A stretch of 64,000 nucleotides of DNA from Rothia mucilaginosa (GCF_001061665.1 NZ_JVSP01000006.1:168039-232038), one strand, 5' to 3'; positions 1 through 11,432 are shown, counted from the first letter of the stretch. The notes: a model not told the origin generated them from the sequence alone. Translations and numbers: made by a program.

Positions 1-42
1 GGCGTATTCTCGACCGAATTCGCATCGTATTATTAGGTTGCG

Positions 43-87
43 AAACCCCGCGCACCGTATCCTAGAGAGGAATGATGCGCGGGGTTT
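43..87. repeat. perfect 12-bp inverted repeat upstream of the DUF2505 gene
   Basis: The arms AAACCCCGCGCA (43-54) and TGCGCGGGGTTT (76-87) are exact reverse complements separated by 21 bases. They lie 27 bases before the start codon at 114. The repeat has no T-run after it, so it looks more like an operator or a 5' leader hairpin than a terminator. The regulator is unknown. Confidence 0.55.
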
Positions 88-113
88 ATCGCGCACTACG
101 AAAGGAAAATTTC

Positions 114-611
114 ATGGCAGTTCAGGAATCGACCGTCATCAATGCTAGCGTCGACCAGGTCGTCGAGGCTTTCTCCAGCGAGGATTTCGCACGCTTCGTC
201 TGCTCCGAGGTGGGCGTTGAGTTCGGTAGCTTCTCGGTCTCCGGTGACACCTCCGCCGAGTTCACCGCAACCACCGAGCGCACCATCCCGGCCGACCGCG
301 TTCCGGATATCGCCCGCAAGTTCGTGGGCAACGGCGTCTCCATGACCCAGGTGGACAACGTGAGCGCCCCCGCGGCTGACGGTGCGCGCACCGTCGCAAC
401 CGAGGTGAAGGTCAACGGTATCCCCGTTTCGGCCAGCGCCACCCAGCACCTGATTCCCGAGGGCGACAAGACCCGTCTGGACGTCAACGGCGAGGTTTCC
501 TGCTCCATCCCGCTGGTGGGCAAGAAGATTGCCGCCGCTGCCGAGCCGCAGGTTGGCCGCGTGCTGAAGGTTCTGGGCACCTCCGCCGAGAAGTGGATTG
601 CTCAGCGCTAA
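114..611 (+). CDS. DUF2505 domain protein (START/SRPBCC-like)
   Basis: A 165-residue soluble protein with no signal peptide or membrane segment. The N-terminus (STVINASVDQVVEAFSSEDF) and the alternating strand pattern that follows resemble the actinobacterial DUF2505 family, which has a helix-grip fold related to polyketide cyclase/START proteins. The ligand is unknown. An in-frame ATG exists 42 bases earlier (72), but the ATG at 114 is chosen because AAAGGAA sits 8 bases upstream of it. The gene stands alone between an inverted repeat and a strong terminator. The family assignment is fairly good; the biochemical role is not known. Confidence 0.75.
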   Translation: MAVQESTVINASVDQVVEAFSSEDFARFVCSEVGVEFGSFSVSGDTSAEFTATTERTIPADRVPDIARKFVGNGVSMTQVDNVSAPAADGARTVATEVKVNGIPVSASATQHLIPEGDKTRLDVNGEVSCSIPLVGKKIAAAAEPQVGRVLKVLGTSAEKWIAQR

Positions 612-676
612 TCGTTTCAGCGCTAATCGTCCCCGCCCAGTAGGCCGGCGTACCGCTGGTCCTCACGAGGGTTAAA

Positions 677-710
677 AAATCCCCGCCACCCGATTGGGTG
701 GCGGGGATTT
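677..710. terminator. bidirectional rho-independent terminator
   Basis: 15-bp perfect stem (677-691 with 696-710), four-base loop GATT, A-run on the left and T-run on the right. It serves the convergent DUF2505 gene and the TagD-like gene. Confidence 0.9.
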
Positions 711-743
711 ATGCGTCTTGGGGGTCACGAGAGCGGCAGGGTT

Positions 744-1241
744 TTAGGAGGCGATAATCGCCTCGGAGTACTCGCGGTCCCCCAGCAGCTCAGCGAAGCG
801 GTGCATCTCCGCGCGCAGGTCGTGCTCGGCCTCGAGCAGGTCGACGACCTTGCGCAGCTTGGTGCTGGAGGTGTGCTCGGTGTAGGGGAAGTAGTGCACC
901 TCCACGCCCACCTCGGCGAAGCGTTCCTCGAGGGCGAGGCCCTTCTCGGTGCCCTTCCAGTCGTCGCCCTTGAAGAAGACGTCAAAGGGCTTCTGCCTCC
1001 AGGTTTCGAGCTTGTCGGGGGTGGTTTCGATGTGCACTTCGTCCACGTAATCGATGTGGCTGACGATGGCGGCGCGCTCCTCGATAGGGATGACGGGGCG
1101 GCGGCCCTTGGTGACTTCGAGGACGTCGTCGTGCACGACGCCTGCGATCAGATAGTCGCAGTTCTCCTTGGCCTTGCGGAGAATCTCGAGGTGACCGTAG
1201 TGGAAGAGGTCGTAGGCACCTGCGGCGTAGCCAATAATCAT
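744..1241 (-). CDS. glycerol-3-phosphate cytidylyltransferase-like nucleotidyltransferase (TagD/TarD type)
   Basis: A 165-residue cytidylyltransferase-fold protein. It has the HxGH signature as HYGH (residues 14-17), which binds the nucleotide phosphates, and a TSSTK motif (124-128) in the place of the family's RTxGISTT-like loop. TagD makes CDP-glycerol for teichoic acid synthesis; related enzymes act on ethanolamine phosphate or other small phosphates, so the substrate is inferred. Typical TagD has about 130 residues; this one is longer at the C-terminus. The ATG at 1241 is preceded by AAGGA, whereas a longer reading to 1328 adds 29 residues that do not fit the family. It is monocistronic on the minus strand, and no teichoic acid polymerase is seen in the window. 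Confidence 0.7.
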   Translation of the reverse strand: MIIGYAAGAYDLFHYGHLEILRKAKENCDYLIAGVVHDDVLEVTKGRRPVIPIEERAAIVSHIDYVDEVHIETTPDKLETWRQKPFDVFFKGDDWKGTEKGLALEERFAEVGVEVHYFPYTEHTSSTKLRKVVDLLEAEHDLRAEMHRFAELLGDREYSEAIIAS

Positions 1242-1433
1242 GAGGGGTTCCTTGTGGTTGGTAGCGGCGATGGTCACTCCGGCGCCCCGAAGGAGTCGGA
1301 GGGTGAGGAACGCATCCGCCCCGTTCATGCGGGCGGGGCTGGTCCGAAAAAGGTTCCTCGCGGGGCGCTGGTTAGGCGAACCGCACCTATTATTTTACCA
1401 GTCATCTTTTCCCGCGGGGCTCGGATAAAACGC

Positions 1434-1471
1434 GGAATGAGGCGGACGCGCTGTAGCGTCCGCCTCATTCC
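1434..1471 (-). terminator. rho-independent terminator after sufU
   Basis: 16-bp perfect stem (1434-1449 with 1456-1471) and a six-base loop, placed about 60 bases downstream of the sufU stop codon. Confidence 0.75.
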
Positions 1472-1528
1472 GTCGCGATCATCTTTGAGCCGCCCAGCAA
1501 GGAGCTGGTGGGAGCCGCGCGGGCTGTG

Positions 1529-1999
1529 CTAGTCCTCCAGAGCGGCTTCCTTGGCGGCCTCCTCGACGGCTACCCAGGAGAGCATCGCGCACTTCACGCG
1601 AGCCACAAACTTCGAAACGCCCGCGAAGGCAGCCATATCGCCGTACTCCTCCTCGTCCAGGGTCACCTGGCCGCGGGAACGCAGCATCTCGCGGAACGCA
1701 TCCACGTGGAGCTGCAGCTCGGAGAGGGTCATGCCCGGAGCCATATCCGAGAGCACGGAAGCAGCCGCCATCGAGATGGAGCAGCCGTCGCCCTCCCAGG
1801 AGACCGACTCAATGGTCTTCTCCCCGTCCTTCAGCTCGTCAGAGAGCACCACGCGCAGGTTGATCTCGTCGCCGCAGGTGGGGTTGTACTGGTGGTTATC
1901 AGCGCTCGCATGGCCGGCGGGAACCTCCACGAGGTGCTCGCCGATGCGCTCCTTAGAATGTTCCAGGATGATGTCCTGGTAGAGAGCTTCGAGAGACAT
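1529..1999 (-). CDS. sufU: Fe-S cluster assembly sulfur-transfer protein SufU
   Basis: A 156-residue SufU/IscU-like protein. In Gram-positive bacteria SufU is a zinc protein that accepts persulfide sulfur from SufS and passes it to the SufBCD scaffold. Three conserved cysteines are visible: C42 in NPTCGD, C73 in GDGCSIS and C137 in RVKCAMLSW, with D44 as the likely fourth zinc ligand. The GDGCSIS setting and the insert after it are typical of SufU rather than IscU. Start ATG at 1999 matches the family N-terminus (MSLEALYQDII). It lies 91 bases downstream of sufS on the same strand, so the pair is probably co-transcribed. sufBCD are not in this window. Confidence 0.93.
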   Translation of the reverse strand: MSLEALYQDIILEHSKERIGEHLVEVPAGHASADNHQYNPTCGDEINLRVVLSDELKDGEKTIESVSWEGDGCSISMAAASVLSDMAPGMTLSELQLHVDAFREMLRSRGQVTLDEEEYGDMAAFAGVSKFVARVKCAMLSWVAVEEAAKEAALED

Positions 2000-2090
2000 T
2001 TTGGTCTTCTTCCGTGTGTTGAATCGTCTAGTGAGGATAACGCGGCCGCGCACGGCGGCCCGGGTATGCCCGCCGTGCGCGCCGTAGAGA

Positions 2091-3509
<1,419 letters not shown>

Positions 3510-3544
3510 CTAGTTCGCGGGGCGCACAGCGGCGAGGCAATCGG

Positions 3545-4132
3545 CTAGGATGCGGCCCCGTGGTAGCGCTGCTGGGTAGCCTGTAGGCCCTCCTTGATGA
3601 GCATGACGGTTGCATCCGCGGCGTTCGAGATGAGGAACGGCAGAGCCTTCGCCTCGGTGCTGCTGAAGGGCTTGAGCACGAAGTCCGCGGTGTCCATGCG
3701 TCCGGGCGGACGACCGATGCCGGTACGCACGCGGTAGTAGTCCTTGGTGCCCAGAGCCTTGGTGATGTCGCGCAGACCGTTATGGCCGCCCTCTCCCCCG
3801 CCAATCTTAAGCTTGATGGTGTCGAAGGGGATGTCGAGCTCGTCGTGGACGACGATGATGTGGTCGGGGTCAATACCGTAGAACTTGGCGATGGCGCTAA
3901 CGGGGCCGCCCGAGGTGTTCATGTAGCCGAGGGACTTCATGAGCACCACCTTAGGGCCGCCGAAGCCGAGGCGCCCCTCCACCACGACCGCGGATGCCTT
4001 GGAGTGTTTCTTGAAGCTGCCGCCAACTTCCTTGGCGAGCTCGTCCAGGACCATCTGGCCGATATTGTGGCGGGTTTTCTCGTACTCCGGGCCCGGGTTC
4101 CCCAGACCAACAATGAGCCACGCATCAGACAT
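3545..4132 (-). CDS. pth: peptidyl-tRNA hydrolase
   Basis: A 195-residue Pth-family enzyme that releases peptides from peptidyl-tRNA that has dropped off ribosomes. The N-terminal signature GLGNPGPEYEKTRHN is present, with N12 and the catalytic H22, and the second signature region (VVHDELDIPF) follows near residue 105. Length fits the family (185-200). It sits downstream of rplY, an arrangement widespread in actinobacteria (rplY-pth), with an incomplete hairpin between them. Cytoplasmic; essential in most bacteria studied. Confidence 0.96.
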   Translation of the reverse strand: MSDAWLIVGLGNPGPEYEKTRHNIGQMVLDELAKEVGGSFKKHSKASAVVVEGRLGFGGPKVVLMKSLGYMNTSGGPVSAIAKFYGIDPDHIIVVHDELDIPFDTIKLKIGGGEGGHNGLRDITKALGTKDYYRVRTGIGRPPGRMDTADFVLKPFSSTEAKALPFLISNAADATVMLIKEGLQATQQRYHGAAS

Positions 4133-4200
4133 ATCTTCGCCCTTTCCACGGCGCTGTAAAAGGTTTTTAGAAAATTCATGGACTACACCATTCTATGAGT

Positions 4201-4242
4201 ATGGCCCGCTACCACCTCAGAAGAGAGGTAGCGGCGGGCCAT
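4201..4242 (-). terminator. imperfect hairpin downstream of rplY
   Basis: ATGGCCCGC at the left edge pairs with GCGGGCCAT at the right edge, continued by an imperfect ACCTC/GAGGT inner stem. It lies between rplY and pth and may reduce read-through rather than stop it. Confidence 0.5.
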
Positions 4243-4278
4243 CCACAAATCATTGTTGCGCTAGGCGCAGGGCGCGGT

Positions 4279-4938
4279 CTAGTGCTTTGAGTTATCTGAG
4301 TCGTGAGCTTCGCCAGCCTGATCTGATTCCTCGGAAGCTTCAACGATGTCACCCTCGGGTGCGTTTTCGCCTTCTTCACCGGGCTCGGGAACGTCGAGTT
4401 CCTCGGGCTCAGAAACGTTAACGATCAGCAGTTCAGCGTCTGCAACCAGGGTTACGCCTGAGGGCAGTTCAACGTCTGATGCCAGAACGTGAGCGCCAGC
4501 TTCGCGGCCTTCGATGCTCACGGTCAAAGCTTCGGGTGCCTTCAGTGCGTCAGCTTCAACCAGAAGAACGGTTTCTTCCTGGTTAGCAACGGCGCCAACA
4601 GCAGGCTCGCCTTCAACGTGTACAGGAACCTCAATCTCAACGCGCTCGCCGCGCTTAACGGTCAGCAGGTCGATGTGCTGCAGTTCAGGGCGGATTGCGT
4701 GACGCTGGATGTCCTTGATCATTGCGAGGTGTGATTCACCTTCGATGTCGAGGTCGAGGATAGCGTTGGGGACGCGGGCAGCCAGGGTGGTTGCGTGGCC
4801 GGGGAGTACTACGTGCTTGGGCTCTTCGCCGTGGCCGTAGATGACGGCGGGGATGTCGCCTGCCATGCGGATGCGGCGCGCGTAGCCCTTGCCGAAGTCG
4901 CTACGTACGGTAGCTGAAATTTTGATGGTATCTGACAT
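4279..4938 (-). CDS. rplY: 50S ribosomal protein L25/general stress protein Ctc
   Basis: A 219-residue two-domain L25 (TL5/Ctc type) that binds 5S rRNA. The N-terminal L25 domain begins ISATVRSDFGKGYARRIR and includes the AVIYGHGEEP turn. The beta-rich C-terminal domain is followed by a long acidic tail (about residues 180-219, rich in Glu, Asp and Ser), common in actinobacterial homologues. It precedes pth. In many actinobacteria it directly follows prs; here a 23-kb polysaccharide locus separates the two (prs is at 28271). Confidence 0.94.
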   Translation of the reverse strand: MSDTIKISATVRSDFGKGYARRIRMAGDIPAVIYGHGEEPKHVVLPGHATTLAARVPNAILDLDIEGESHLAMIKDIQRHAIRPELQHIDLLTVKRGERVEIEVPVHVEGEPAVGAVANQEETVLLVEADALKAPEALTVSIEGREAGAHVLASDVELPSGVTLVADAELLIVNVSEPEELDVPEPGEEGENAPEGDIVEASEESDQAGEAHDSDNSKH

Positions 4939-5080
4939 GAGTTGTCCACCCTTTCTTGGTTAGAAGTTATGCGCCAAGTGGAATAGGGACTGGCGCCAGA
5001 AATCTCTTTCCAACCAGCCACCGTCAGTTACGGACCTACACGTTTCGTGTATTCCACCGCCTTGGCCAAGACAATATTGT

Positions 5081-5118
5081 ACAGGTTCCCGGCTCTTCTT
5101 CAAGGGCCGGGAACCTGT
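5081..5118 (-). terminator. terminator downstream of the RmlC-RmlD gene
   Basis: 13-bp perfect stem (5081-5093 with 5106-5118) with a 12-base loop. On the minus strand it is followed by an AT-rich run. It lies 65 bases after the stop of the rhamnose gene. Confidence 0.75.
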
Positions 5119-5182
5119 GATATGGCGCTTTTCACGCCTTTTATGCTGTTATCAGCAGATATAGGGTCGAATCCTCAGAGGG

Positions 5183-6606
5183 TTAGGAGCCCATTTCTGC
5201 AAGGTAGGCGGCGAGCGCCTCGCGGTGATCGCGCGGGGTGAAGCCTGCAGCAATCAGCTTGGACAGGTCCATTGCCGAGTTCGTCGGACGGTGAGCGAAG
5301 AGCTCAGCGTTGGCGAAGTATTCCTCGGTGGTGGTGTCGCTGACTCGTGCCGGGTCATGGCCGGTACCCTCGTACACCGCGCGGGCGAACTGTGCCCAGT
5401 TGATGACCTCGCCGGTGTTCGACACGTTGTAGGTGCCGTATTCCGCGCCCGAGAAGAGCAGGTGCAGAGCAGCAGCTGCCAGGTCCTGGGTGAAGGTCGG
5501 GCGACCCCACTGGTCGGCAACCACGGACGGGTCGATGCCGCGCTCTGCCAGGGATGCCATGGTACCCACGAAGTTCTTACCGGCGCCAACAACCCAGCTG
5601 GTGCGCAAGGTGTAGTGCTTACGCCATGCGGCAGCGGCAACCTCACCGGCAGCCTTGGATGCGCCGTAGACGCTCAGCGGTGCCAGGGGGTAATCCTCCG
5701 GGTATTCCTCGCCCAGGGGCAGGGAACCGTCAAAGACGTAGTCGGTGGATACGTGAACCAGCGGCAGGTTAGCTTCTTCACAGATGGAGGCAAGAGCGCT
5801 CACGCCCAGGGCGTTGGCTGCCCAGGCGTCACGGCGACCCTCGGAGGTTTCTGCCTGATCCACTGCGGTGTACGCTGCAGCGTTGATGACCGCGCGGAAG
5901 GAGCGCCAGCGGAATGCGTCGCGCCACTGCTCGGGCTTGCCCAGGTCGAGGCGGTCGCGATCCACAGCCAGGAAGGGTACGTTCTGCTCGGTGAGCTGGC
6001 GAACCAGCTCGGTGCCGAGCTGACCGCCCGCGCCAATAATCAGAATCGGGTCGGCTTCGAGGGGCTTGATCTCGTTCAGGCGCGGGTGGTTGCGGTCCTT
6101 CTCGGAGAGCTCAGCCTTTGCCAGGTCGATGGGCCAGTCGATGGCGACGGTCTCATCGGCCAGGTTCAGGAAGCTGTAGCCGGATACCGCATCCGCGGAC
6201 CAGTGGTCGTTGACCAGGTAGGTGTAGGCGGTGTTCTCTTCCAGGGTCTGGAAGGAGTTGCCCACGCCGCGGGGCACGAAGATTGCGGTGTCCGGGCCCA
6301 GCTCAACGGTGACGACCTTGCCGAAGGACTCGCCGGCACGCAGGTCAACCCATGCGCCGAAGATGCGGCCGGTCGCAACCGACACGTACTTGTCCCAGGG
6401 CTCGGCGTGGATACCGCGGGTGGTACCCACCGAAGCGTTGAACGAAATGTTGTTCTGCACCGGGTTGAAGTCGGGCAGGCCGGCGGCGACCATCTTTTCG
6501 CGCTGCCAGTTCTCCTTGAACCAGCCGCGGTTATCGCCGTGCACCGGCAGGTCGATGATGAGCAGGCCGGGAATCTCGGTCTCGGTAACCTTCAGCTCCT
6601 TGGTCA

Positions 6607-6607
<1 letters not shown>
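5183..6607 (-). CDS. fused dTDP-4-dehydrorhamnose 3,5-epimerase/dTDP-4-dehydrorhamnose reductase (RmlC-RmlD)
   Basis: A 474-residue fusion of the last two steps of dTDP-L-rhamnose synthesis. Residues 1-185 form an RmlC cupin: RGIH (64-67) carries the base histidine and VPRGVGNSFQ is the typical barrel strand. Residues 186-474 form RmlD: the nucleotide-binding GAGGQLG (192-198), the AAYTAVDQAE segment and the YGASK catalytic pair (Y314, K318). In most bacteria these are separate genes; fusions of this type occur in some actinobacteria. The start codon overlaps the rfbB stop by one base (TAATG), so translation is probably coupled. Confidence 0.92.
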
Positions 6608-7623
<1,016 letters not shown>

Positions 7624-7679
7624 CTAAAGAGCGATTTTTACGCCTCAACAAAGAGATAAACATGACACAATAAGAAGTT

Positions 7680-8540
7680 ATGAAGGGAATTATTCTTGCC
7701 GGCGGTACCGGTAGTCGTTTGCACCCCATCACTCAGGGTATTAGCAAGCAGCTCACTCCGGTCTATGACAAGCCGATGATTTACTACCCGCTGTCCACTC
7801 TGATGCTTGCGGGTATTCGCGATATTTTGATTATTACCACTCCGGCCGATCAGGAGCAGTTTAAGCGTTTGCTCGGCGACGGTTCTCGTTTTGGTATTAA
7901 TCTCGAATATAAAGTTCAGCCTTCCCCGGACGGCCTGGCTCAGGCATTTATTCTGGGCGCCGATTTTATTGGCAATGATCCCGTAGCGCTCGTGCTCGGT
8001 GACAATATTTTCTACGGCCCCGGTCTCGGCACCCAGCTGGCCACTTACGAGCAGAAGGACGGCGCGACCGTCTTTGCATATCGCGTGGCTGATCCCCGCG
8101 CTTACGGTGTGGTGGAATTTGATGAGGACTTCAACGCCCTCTCTATTGAGGAGAAGCCCGAGAACCCCAAGAGCGATTACGCGATTCCGGGTCTGTACTT
8201 CTACGATTCGAAGGTCGTAGAGTACGCCCGACAGATTAAGCCTTCGCCCCGCGGTGAGTTGGAAATCACTGACCTTAACCGCGTCTACCTGGAACAGGGT
8301 AAACTGAAGGTTGAGGTTTTGCCGCGCGGCACCGCGTGGCTCGATACCGGAACCTTTGATTCACTCGCTGATGCCACTAACTTCATCCGCACCGTCCAGA
8401 GCCGTCAGGGTCTGTCCGTCGGTTGCCCGGAGGAAATTGCGTGGCGTCACGGTTGGCTTTCCGACGAGCAGCTCCGCGAGATTGCTACCCCGCTTACCAA
8501 GAGCGGTTACGGTAGCTACCTGCTCGGATTGCTCCGCTAA
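7680..8540 (+). CDS. rfbA: glucose-1-phosphate thymidylyltransferase
   Basis: A 286-residue RmlA enzyme that makes dTDP-glucose from dTTP and glucose-1-phosphate, step one of rhamnose synthesis. The nucleotide-binding signature GGTGSRLHP (8-16) and the downstream [19 protein letters not shown] region are textbook for the family. Length is normal (about 290). It is transcribed away from rfbB and towards the chain-length kinase gene, and a short hairpin (8560-8576) follows it. Together with rfbB and the RmlC-RmlD fusion it completes the dTDP-L-rhamnose pathway within 3.4 kb. Confidence 0.97.
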   Translation: MKGIILAGGTGSRLHPITQGISKQLTPVYDKPMIYYPLSTLMLAGIRDILIITTPADQEQFKRLLGDGSRFGINLEYKVQPSPDGLAQAFILGADFIGNDPVALVLGDNIFYGPGLGTQLATYEQKDGATVFAYRVADPRAYGVVEFDEDFNALSIEEKPENPKSDYAIPGLYFYDSKVVEYARQIKPSPRGELEITDLNRVYLEQGKLKVEVLPRGTAWLDTGTFDSLADATNFIRTVQSRQGLSVGCPEEIAWRHGWLSDEQLREIATPLTKSGYGSYLLGLLR

Positions 8541-8648
8541 GCTTCACACCACAACCCAGGGGATATACCGTATCCCTTCACCGCCCGCGGCAGTACTCCA
8601 CGTCACGGGCACACACTAACTCAAACTTTCTGGAGTATTCTCACTACT

Positions 8649-10133
8649 ATGACCATTTTGGAATTCTTCCGCACCACGAGGGCTAACCTCTGGTTGCTGA
8701 TTATTGGCATCATCGTTGGTGCCGCGGTGGGCTTCGGCTATGCATCCCTGCAGCCGAAGGTGTACGCCGCCTCGTCCTCGGGCTACGTGACCGTGGGCGA
8801 GTCCGGTACGGTGGATGTTCTCTCGGGCTCTACAGCCGCTAAGGAGCGTGCTCGCTCCTACGCAGCTATCGTCTCCTCTGAGGCCGTGGCACAGAAGATT
8901 AAGCAGAACACCCCTGAGCTCTCCCTAACCACCGGTCAGATTCGTTCTAGCCTCACCGCAACCGCAGGTGACAATGCTGCGCTGATTACCGTGAGCGCCC
9001 AGGCTTCTTCCCCGAAGAACGCACAGCTGCTCGCCAACAGCGCTCTGCAGGCTACCGCTGACTACATCAAGGAAATTGAGCAGAACCCCGGTAACGCTCA
9101 GGCCCTGGTTAACGGCGATAGCAACGCTGCGGCAACCCCCTCTGCAAGCAGCAATACCGTCCGCGTGATTCCGCTGAACAACGCAAGCGTCAACCCGCCG
9201 CTGGTTTCCCCGAACTACCAGCAGAACACTCTGATTGGCGCCGTTATCGGCCTGGTCGTGGTGTACACCGCCATCTTCCTGCGCCGCGCACTGGATCAGC
9301 GCATCCGCACCCGTGACGACGCCACCAAGGCAACCGGCGCAAGCATCCTGGGTGTGCTGCCCGTCAGTGAGGACCTGAACGAAGAGAACATCGTGAACGG
9401 TGACACCGACGACCACATCGCTCAGGAATCGATTCGTCAGCTGCGTACCAACCTGCGCTTCGTGAATGTTGATACTCCCCCGCGCTCCTTTATCGTCACC
9501 TCCGCTGTGCCCGGTGAAGGTAAGTCGACCGTGTCGCTCTCGCTGGCTCGTTCCCTGGCCGACGCCGGTTCACCCGTCATCCTCATTGACGCCGACCTCC
9601 GCCGCCCGACCGTGGCTAAGAAGCTGAAGCTCGACGCCAAGGTCGGTCTGACCCAGGTTCTGGCCGGTCAGGTGGAGATTGCAAACGCCGTGCACCAGCT
9701 GGGCGATTCGAACCTTTTCGTGCTTCCCGCGGGCCGCATCCCCCCGAACCCCTCTGAGCTTCTGGGCTCGGACAAGATGCGCCAGCTCATCAAGGAACTC
9801 TCCGAAGAGTTCATCGTGGTGGTCGACGTTCCGCCGCTGCTGCCCGTGACCGATGCATCGTTGCTCTCCCACTCTGTGGACGGCGTGATTCTGGTCGGTT
9901 CGATTGGCCGCAGCCACCGCGAGCAGATGACCGAGGCTTCCAGCATCCTGAAGAAGGTCAACGCGAACCTCTTCGGTCTTGTTCTGAACCGTGCACCCCG
10001 TAAGGGCCTGGGTAACTCCTACTACGGCTTCGGTTACGCAAGCACCTACGTGGGCTACGCAACCTACTACGGCTACGGTAAGGACGGCGATAAGAAGTCC
10101 TCGAAGTCGAAGTCCTCAGCCCCCAAGGCATAA
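8649..10133 (+). CDS. polysaccharide chain-length regulator with bacterial tyrosine kinase domain (Wzc/CapAB-like)
   Basis: A 494-residue membrane protein joining a Wzz chain-length domain (transmembrane segments about 13-33 and 194-212) to a cytoplasmic BY-kinase. Kinase motifs: Walker A GEGKST (289-294), Walker A' DADLRRP (314-320) and Walker B VVVDVPP (390-396). The C-terminus holds eight tyrosines between residues 458 and 476, the expected autophosphorylation cluster, then a Lys/Ser-rich tail. Such proteins control polymer length and export. In Firmicutes the two halves are usually separate; a single chain is common in actinobacteria. The likely opposing phosphatase is at 26998-28164, at the far edge of the locus. 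Confidence 0.93.
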   Translation: MTILEFFRTTRANLWLLIIGIIVGAAVGFGYASLQPKVYAASSSGYVTVGESGTVDVLSGSTAAKERARSYAAIVSSEAVAQKIKQNTPELSLTTGQIRSSLTATAGDNAALITVSAQASSPKNAQLLANSALQATADYIKEIEQNPGNAQALVNGDSNAAATPSASSNTVRVIPLNNASVNPPLVSPNYQQNTLIGAVIGLVVVYTAIFLRRALDQRIRTRDDATKATGASILGVLPVSEDLNEENIVNGDTDDHIAQESIRQLRTNLRFVNVDTPPRSFIVTSAVPGEGKSTVSLSLARSLADAGSPVILIDADLRRPTVAKKLKLDAKVGLTQVLAGQVEIANAVHQLGDSNLFVLPAGRIPPNPSELLGSDKMRQLIKELSEEFIVVVDVPPLLPVTDASLLSHSVDGVILVGSIGRSHREQMTEASSILKKVNANLFGLVLNRAPRKGLGNSYYGFGYASTYVGYATYYGYGKDGDKKSSKSKSSAPKA

Positions 10134-10163
10134 CCTTTCGACCCTCTCCCCACGGGGAGCAAC

Positions 10164-10204
10164 ATACGGCGGGAAGGGCAGTGTTTCTGTCCCTCCCGCC
10201 GTAT
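10164..10204 (+). terminator. hairpin between the BY-kinase gene and the nucleotidyltransferase gene
   Basis: An 18-base left arm (10164-10181) pairs with 10187-10204 with two weak positions. It is GC-rich and has a five-base loop. It ends 38 bases before the next start, so it may stop or attenuate transcription from the kinase gene. Confidence 0.65.
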
Positions 10205-10241
10205 ACTTATTTGGTATAGACCGGTGCACCGAAAGGTTATT

Positions 10242-11099
10242 GTGACCACTCACTCCACCAATACCCCGGAGCCGCTCACCACTCCGCTCGCGGCACGGAT
10301 TCGGCTTGCGCACGCCTACTTCCAGCACATAGCCGATAAGCATTCCATCGACGTTCTGCATATCAAAGGCTATGCGTTCTCGCAGGAAATTTACCGCAAG
10401 GGTAGGTACAGCTCCGACGCTGACCTGTTGGTCCGTCCATCGCAGGTGGACCGCTTTGTGCAGATTCTCCTGGCGGATGGCTGGCGTATCCAGGCCCACT
10501 TTGAGACGGGCTCAGTGTTCGAGCACGCCATGACCCTCTACCATGCCTCCTGGGGCCTGACCGATATTCATCGATTCTTCCCCGGCCTCGGCCGCCACGG
10601 TGACTACGAGAAGACCTTTGACCGTATTTGGGCAGCCCGCCGTACCCGATTCATCGCTCACCGGCCCTGTACGGTCCCCTCAGACCTGGATGCGCGCCTT
10701 ATCGTGGTGCTACACCGTGCCCGCGCTGCGTCCCGTTACAGCGCGGATATCAACTATCTGGTGAACCGCATGTCCTACGCAGACTGGCAGCGGCTTAAGG
10801 AACGTGCCAACGAGCTCGATTCAAACCTGGCCTACAGCGCGGCCATGGGCGGGCTTGAACAGTACCGAGGCGATCGCGACTATCTGCTGTGGCTTTCCGT
10901 TTCGCAGGATGTCCCCCACTACGTTCAGTGGATTGGTCGGCTTCGGTCGGCAACCACCCTGCGCGATAAGCTACGCACCCTGAAGAATATCTTCTTCGTC
11001 AATAAGGACCACCTGGCCATGCAGCTTGGCCGTACCCCCACGCGTGCCGAGGTGCGTGCCAAGTTCTTTGAACGCTTCGGAATCGAGGTGAAAAAATGA
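10242..11099 (+). CDS. nucleotidyltransferase family protein (NTP_transf_5-like), role unknown
   Basis: A 285-residue soluble protein. Residues 41-65 contain IKG followed by RYSSDADLLV, the strand-turn of the uncharacterised nucleotidyltransferase family PF14907, with the probable metal-binding Asp pair D59 and D61 and conserved K42-G43. The start is taken as GTG 10242 because GAAAGG lies five bases upstream; a GTG at 10224 is also open. The last four bases overlap the PqqD-like gene (ATGA), which indicates coupled translation. In other bacteria members of this family occur beside PqqD-like and HprK-like proteins in exopolysaccharide loci; no HprK-like gene is visible here. The substrate is not known. 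Confidence 0.7.
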   Translation: MTTHSTNTPEPLTTPLAARIRLAHAYFQHIADKHSIDVLHIKGYAFSQEIYRKGRYSSDADLLVRPSQVDRFVQILLADGWRIQAHFETGSVFEHAMTLYHASWGLTDIHRFFPGLGRHGDYEKTFDRIWAARRTRFIAHRPCTVPSDLDARLIVVLHRARAASRYSADINYLVNRMSYADWQRLKERANELDSNLAYSAAMGGLEQYRGDRDYLLWLSVSQDVPHYVQWIGRLRSATTLRDKLRTLKNIFFVNKDHLAMQLGRTPTRAEVRAKFFERFGIEVKK

Positions 11100-11398
11100 C
11101 CGCGGAATCCCCTCAGCCCGTGTATGGTATCCCCGAAAATATCGCCTACGTACATTCCGAGGAGTTCGCCAAGTACTCCCCCACCGCCACGTATATCGCG
11201 AATCTAGACACCGGGGAGCACTCTATCCTGCAGGGCTCGGCCTCCATCATCTGGGGTCTTTTCGAGGAACCCACGAGCGAGGAGGAAGCGATTGAGACCA
11301 TCTGTGAGCTCTACGAACAGCCCGCAGAGGTTATCGCGCCGCAGATTGAGGATTTCATTCCCGAGCTGCTCGCCAAGAACCTCTTGGAGACTCTCTAG
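11096..11398 (+). CDS. PqqD family peptide-chaperone-like protein
   Basis: A 100-residue protein with the PqqD fold pattern: an N-terminal beta portion with YIANLDTGEHSILQGSASIIWGLF (about residues 33-56), then EEAIETICELYEQPAEVIAPQIEDFIPELLAKNLL, the winged-helix half. PqqD-like proteins bind leader peptides for radical SAM and other RiPP enzymes. No radical SAM enzyme, precursor peptide or B1-type protease is nearby, so the role is probably tied to the overlapping nucleotidyltransferase gene and to the polysaccharide locus. A strong terminator follows. Family call good, function unknown. Confidence 0.75.
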   Translation: MTAESPQPVYGIPENIAYVHSEEFAKYSPTATYIANLDTGEHSILQGSASIIWGLFEEPTSEEEAIETICELYEQPAEVIAPQIEDFIPELLAKNLLETL

Positions 11399-11432
11399 GG
11401 CCTCTCTGTAGCTTGAAAAGCGGGTATAACGT

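Noticed and set aside
5160-5185. GGGTCGAATCCTC, resembling a tRNA T-arm
   Set aside because: The flanking bases do not form a five-pair T-stem, and no acceptor or anticodon stem can be built around it.
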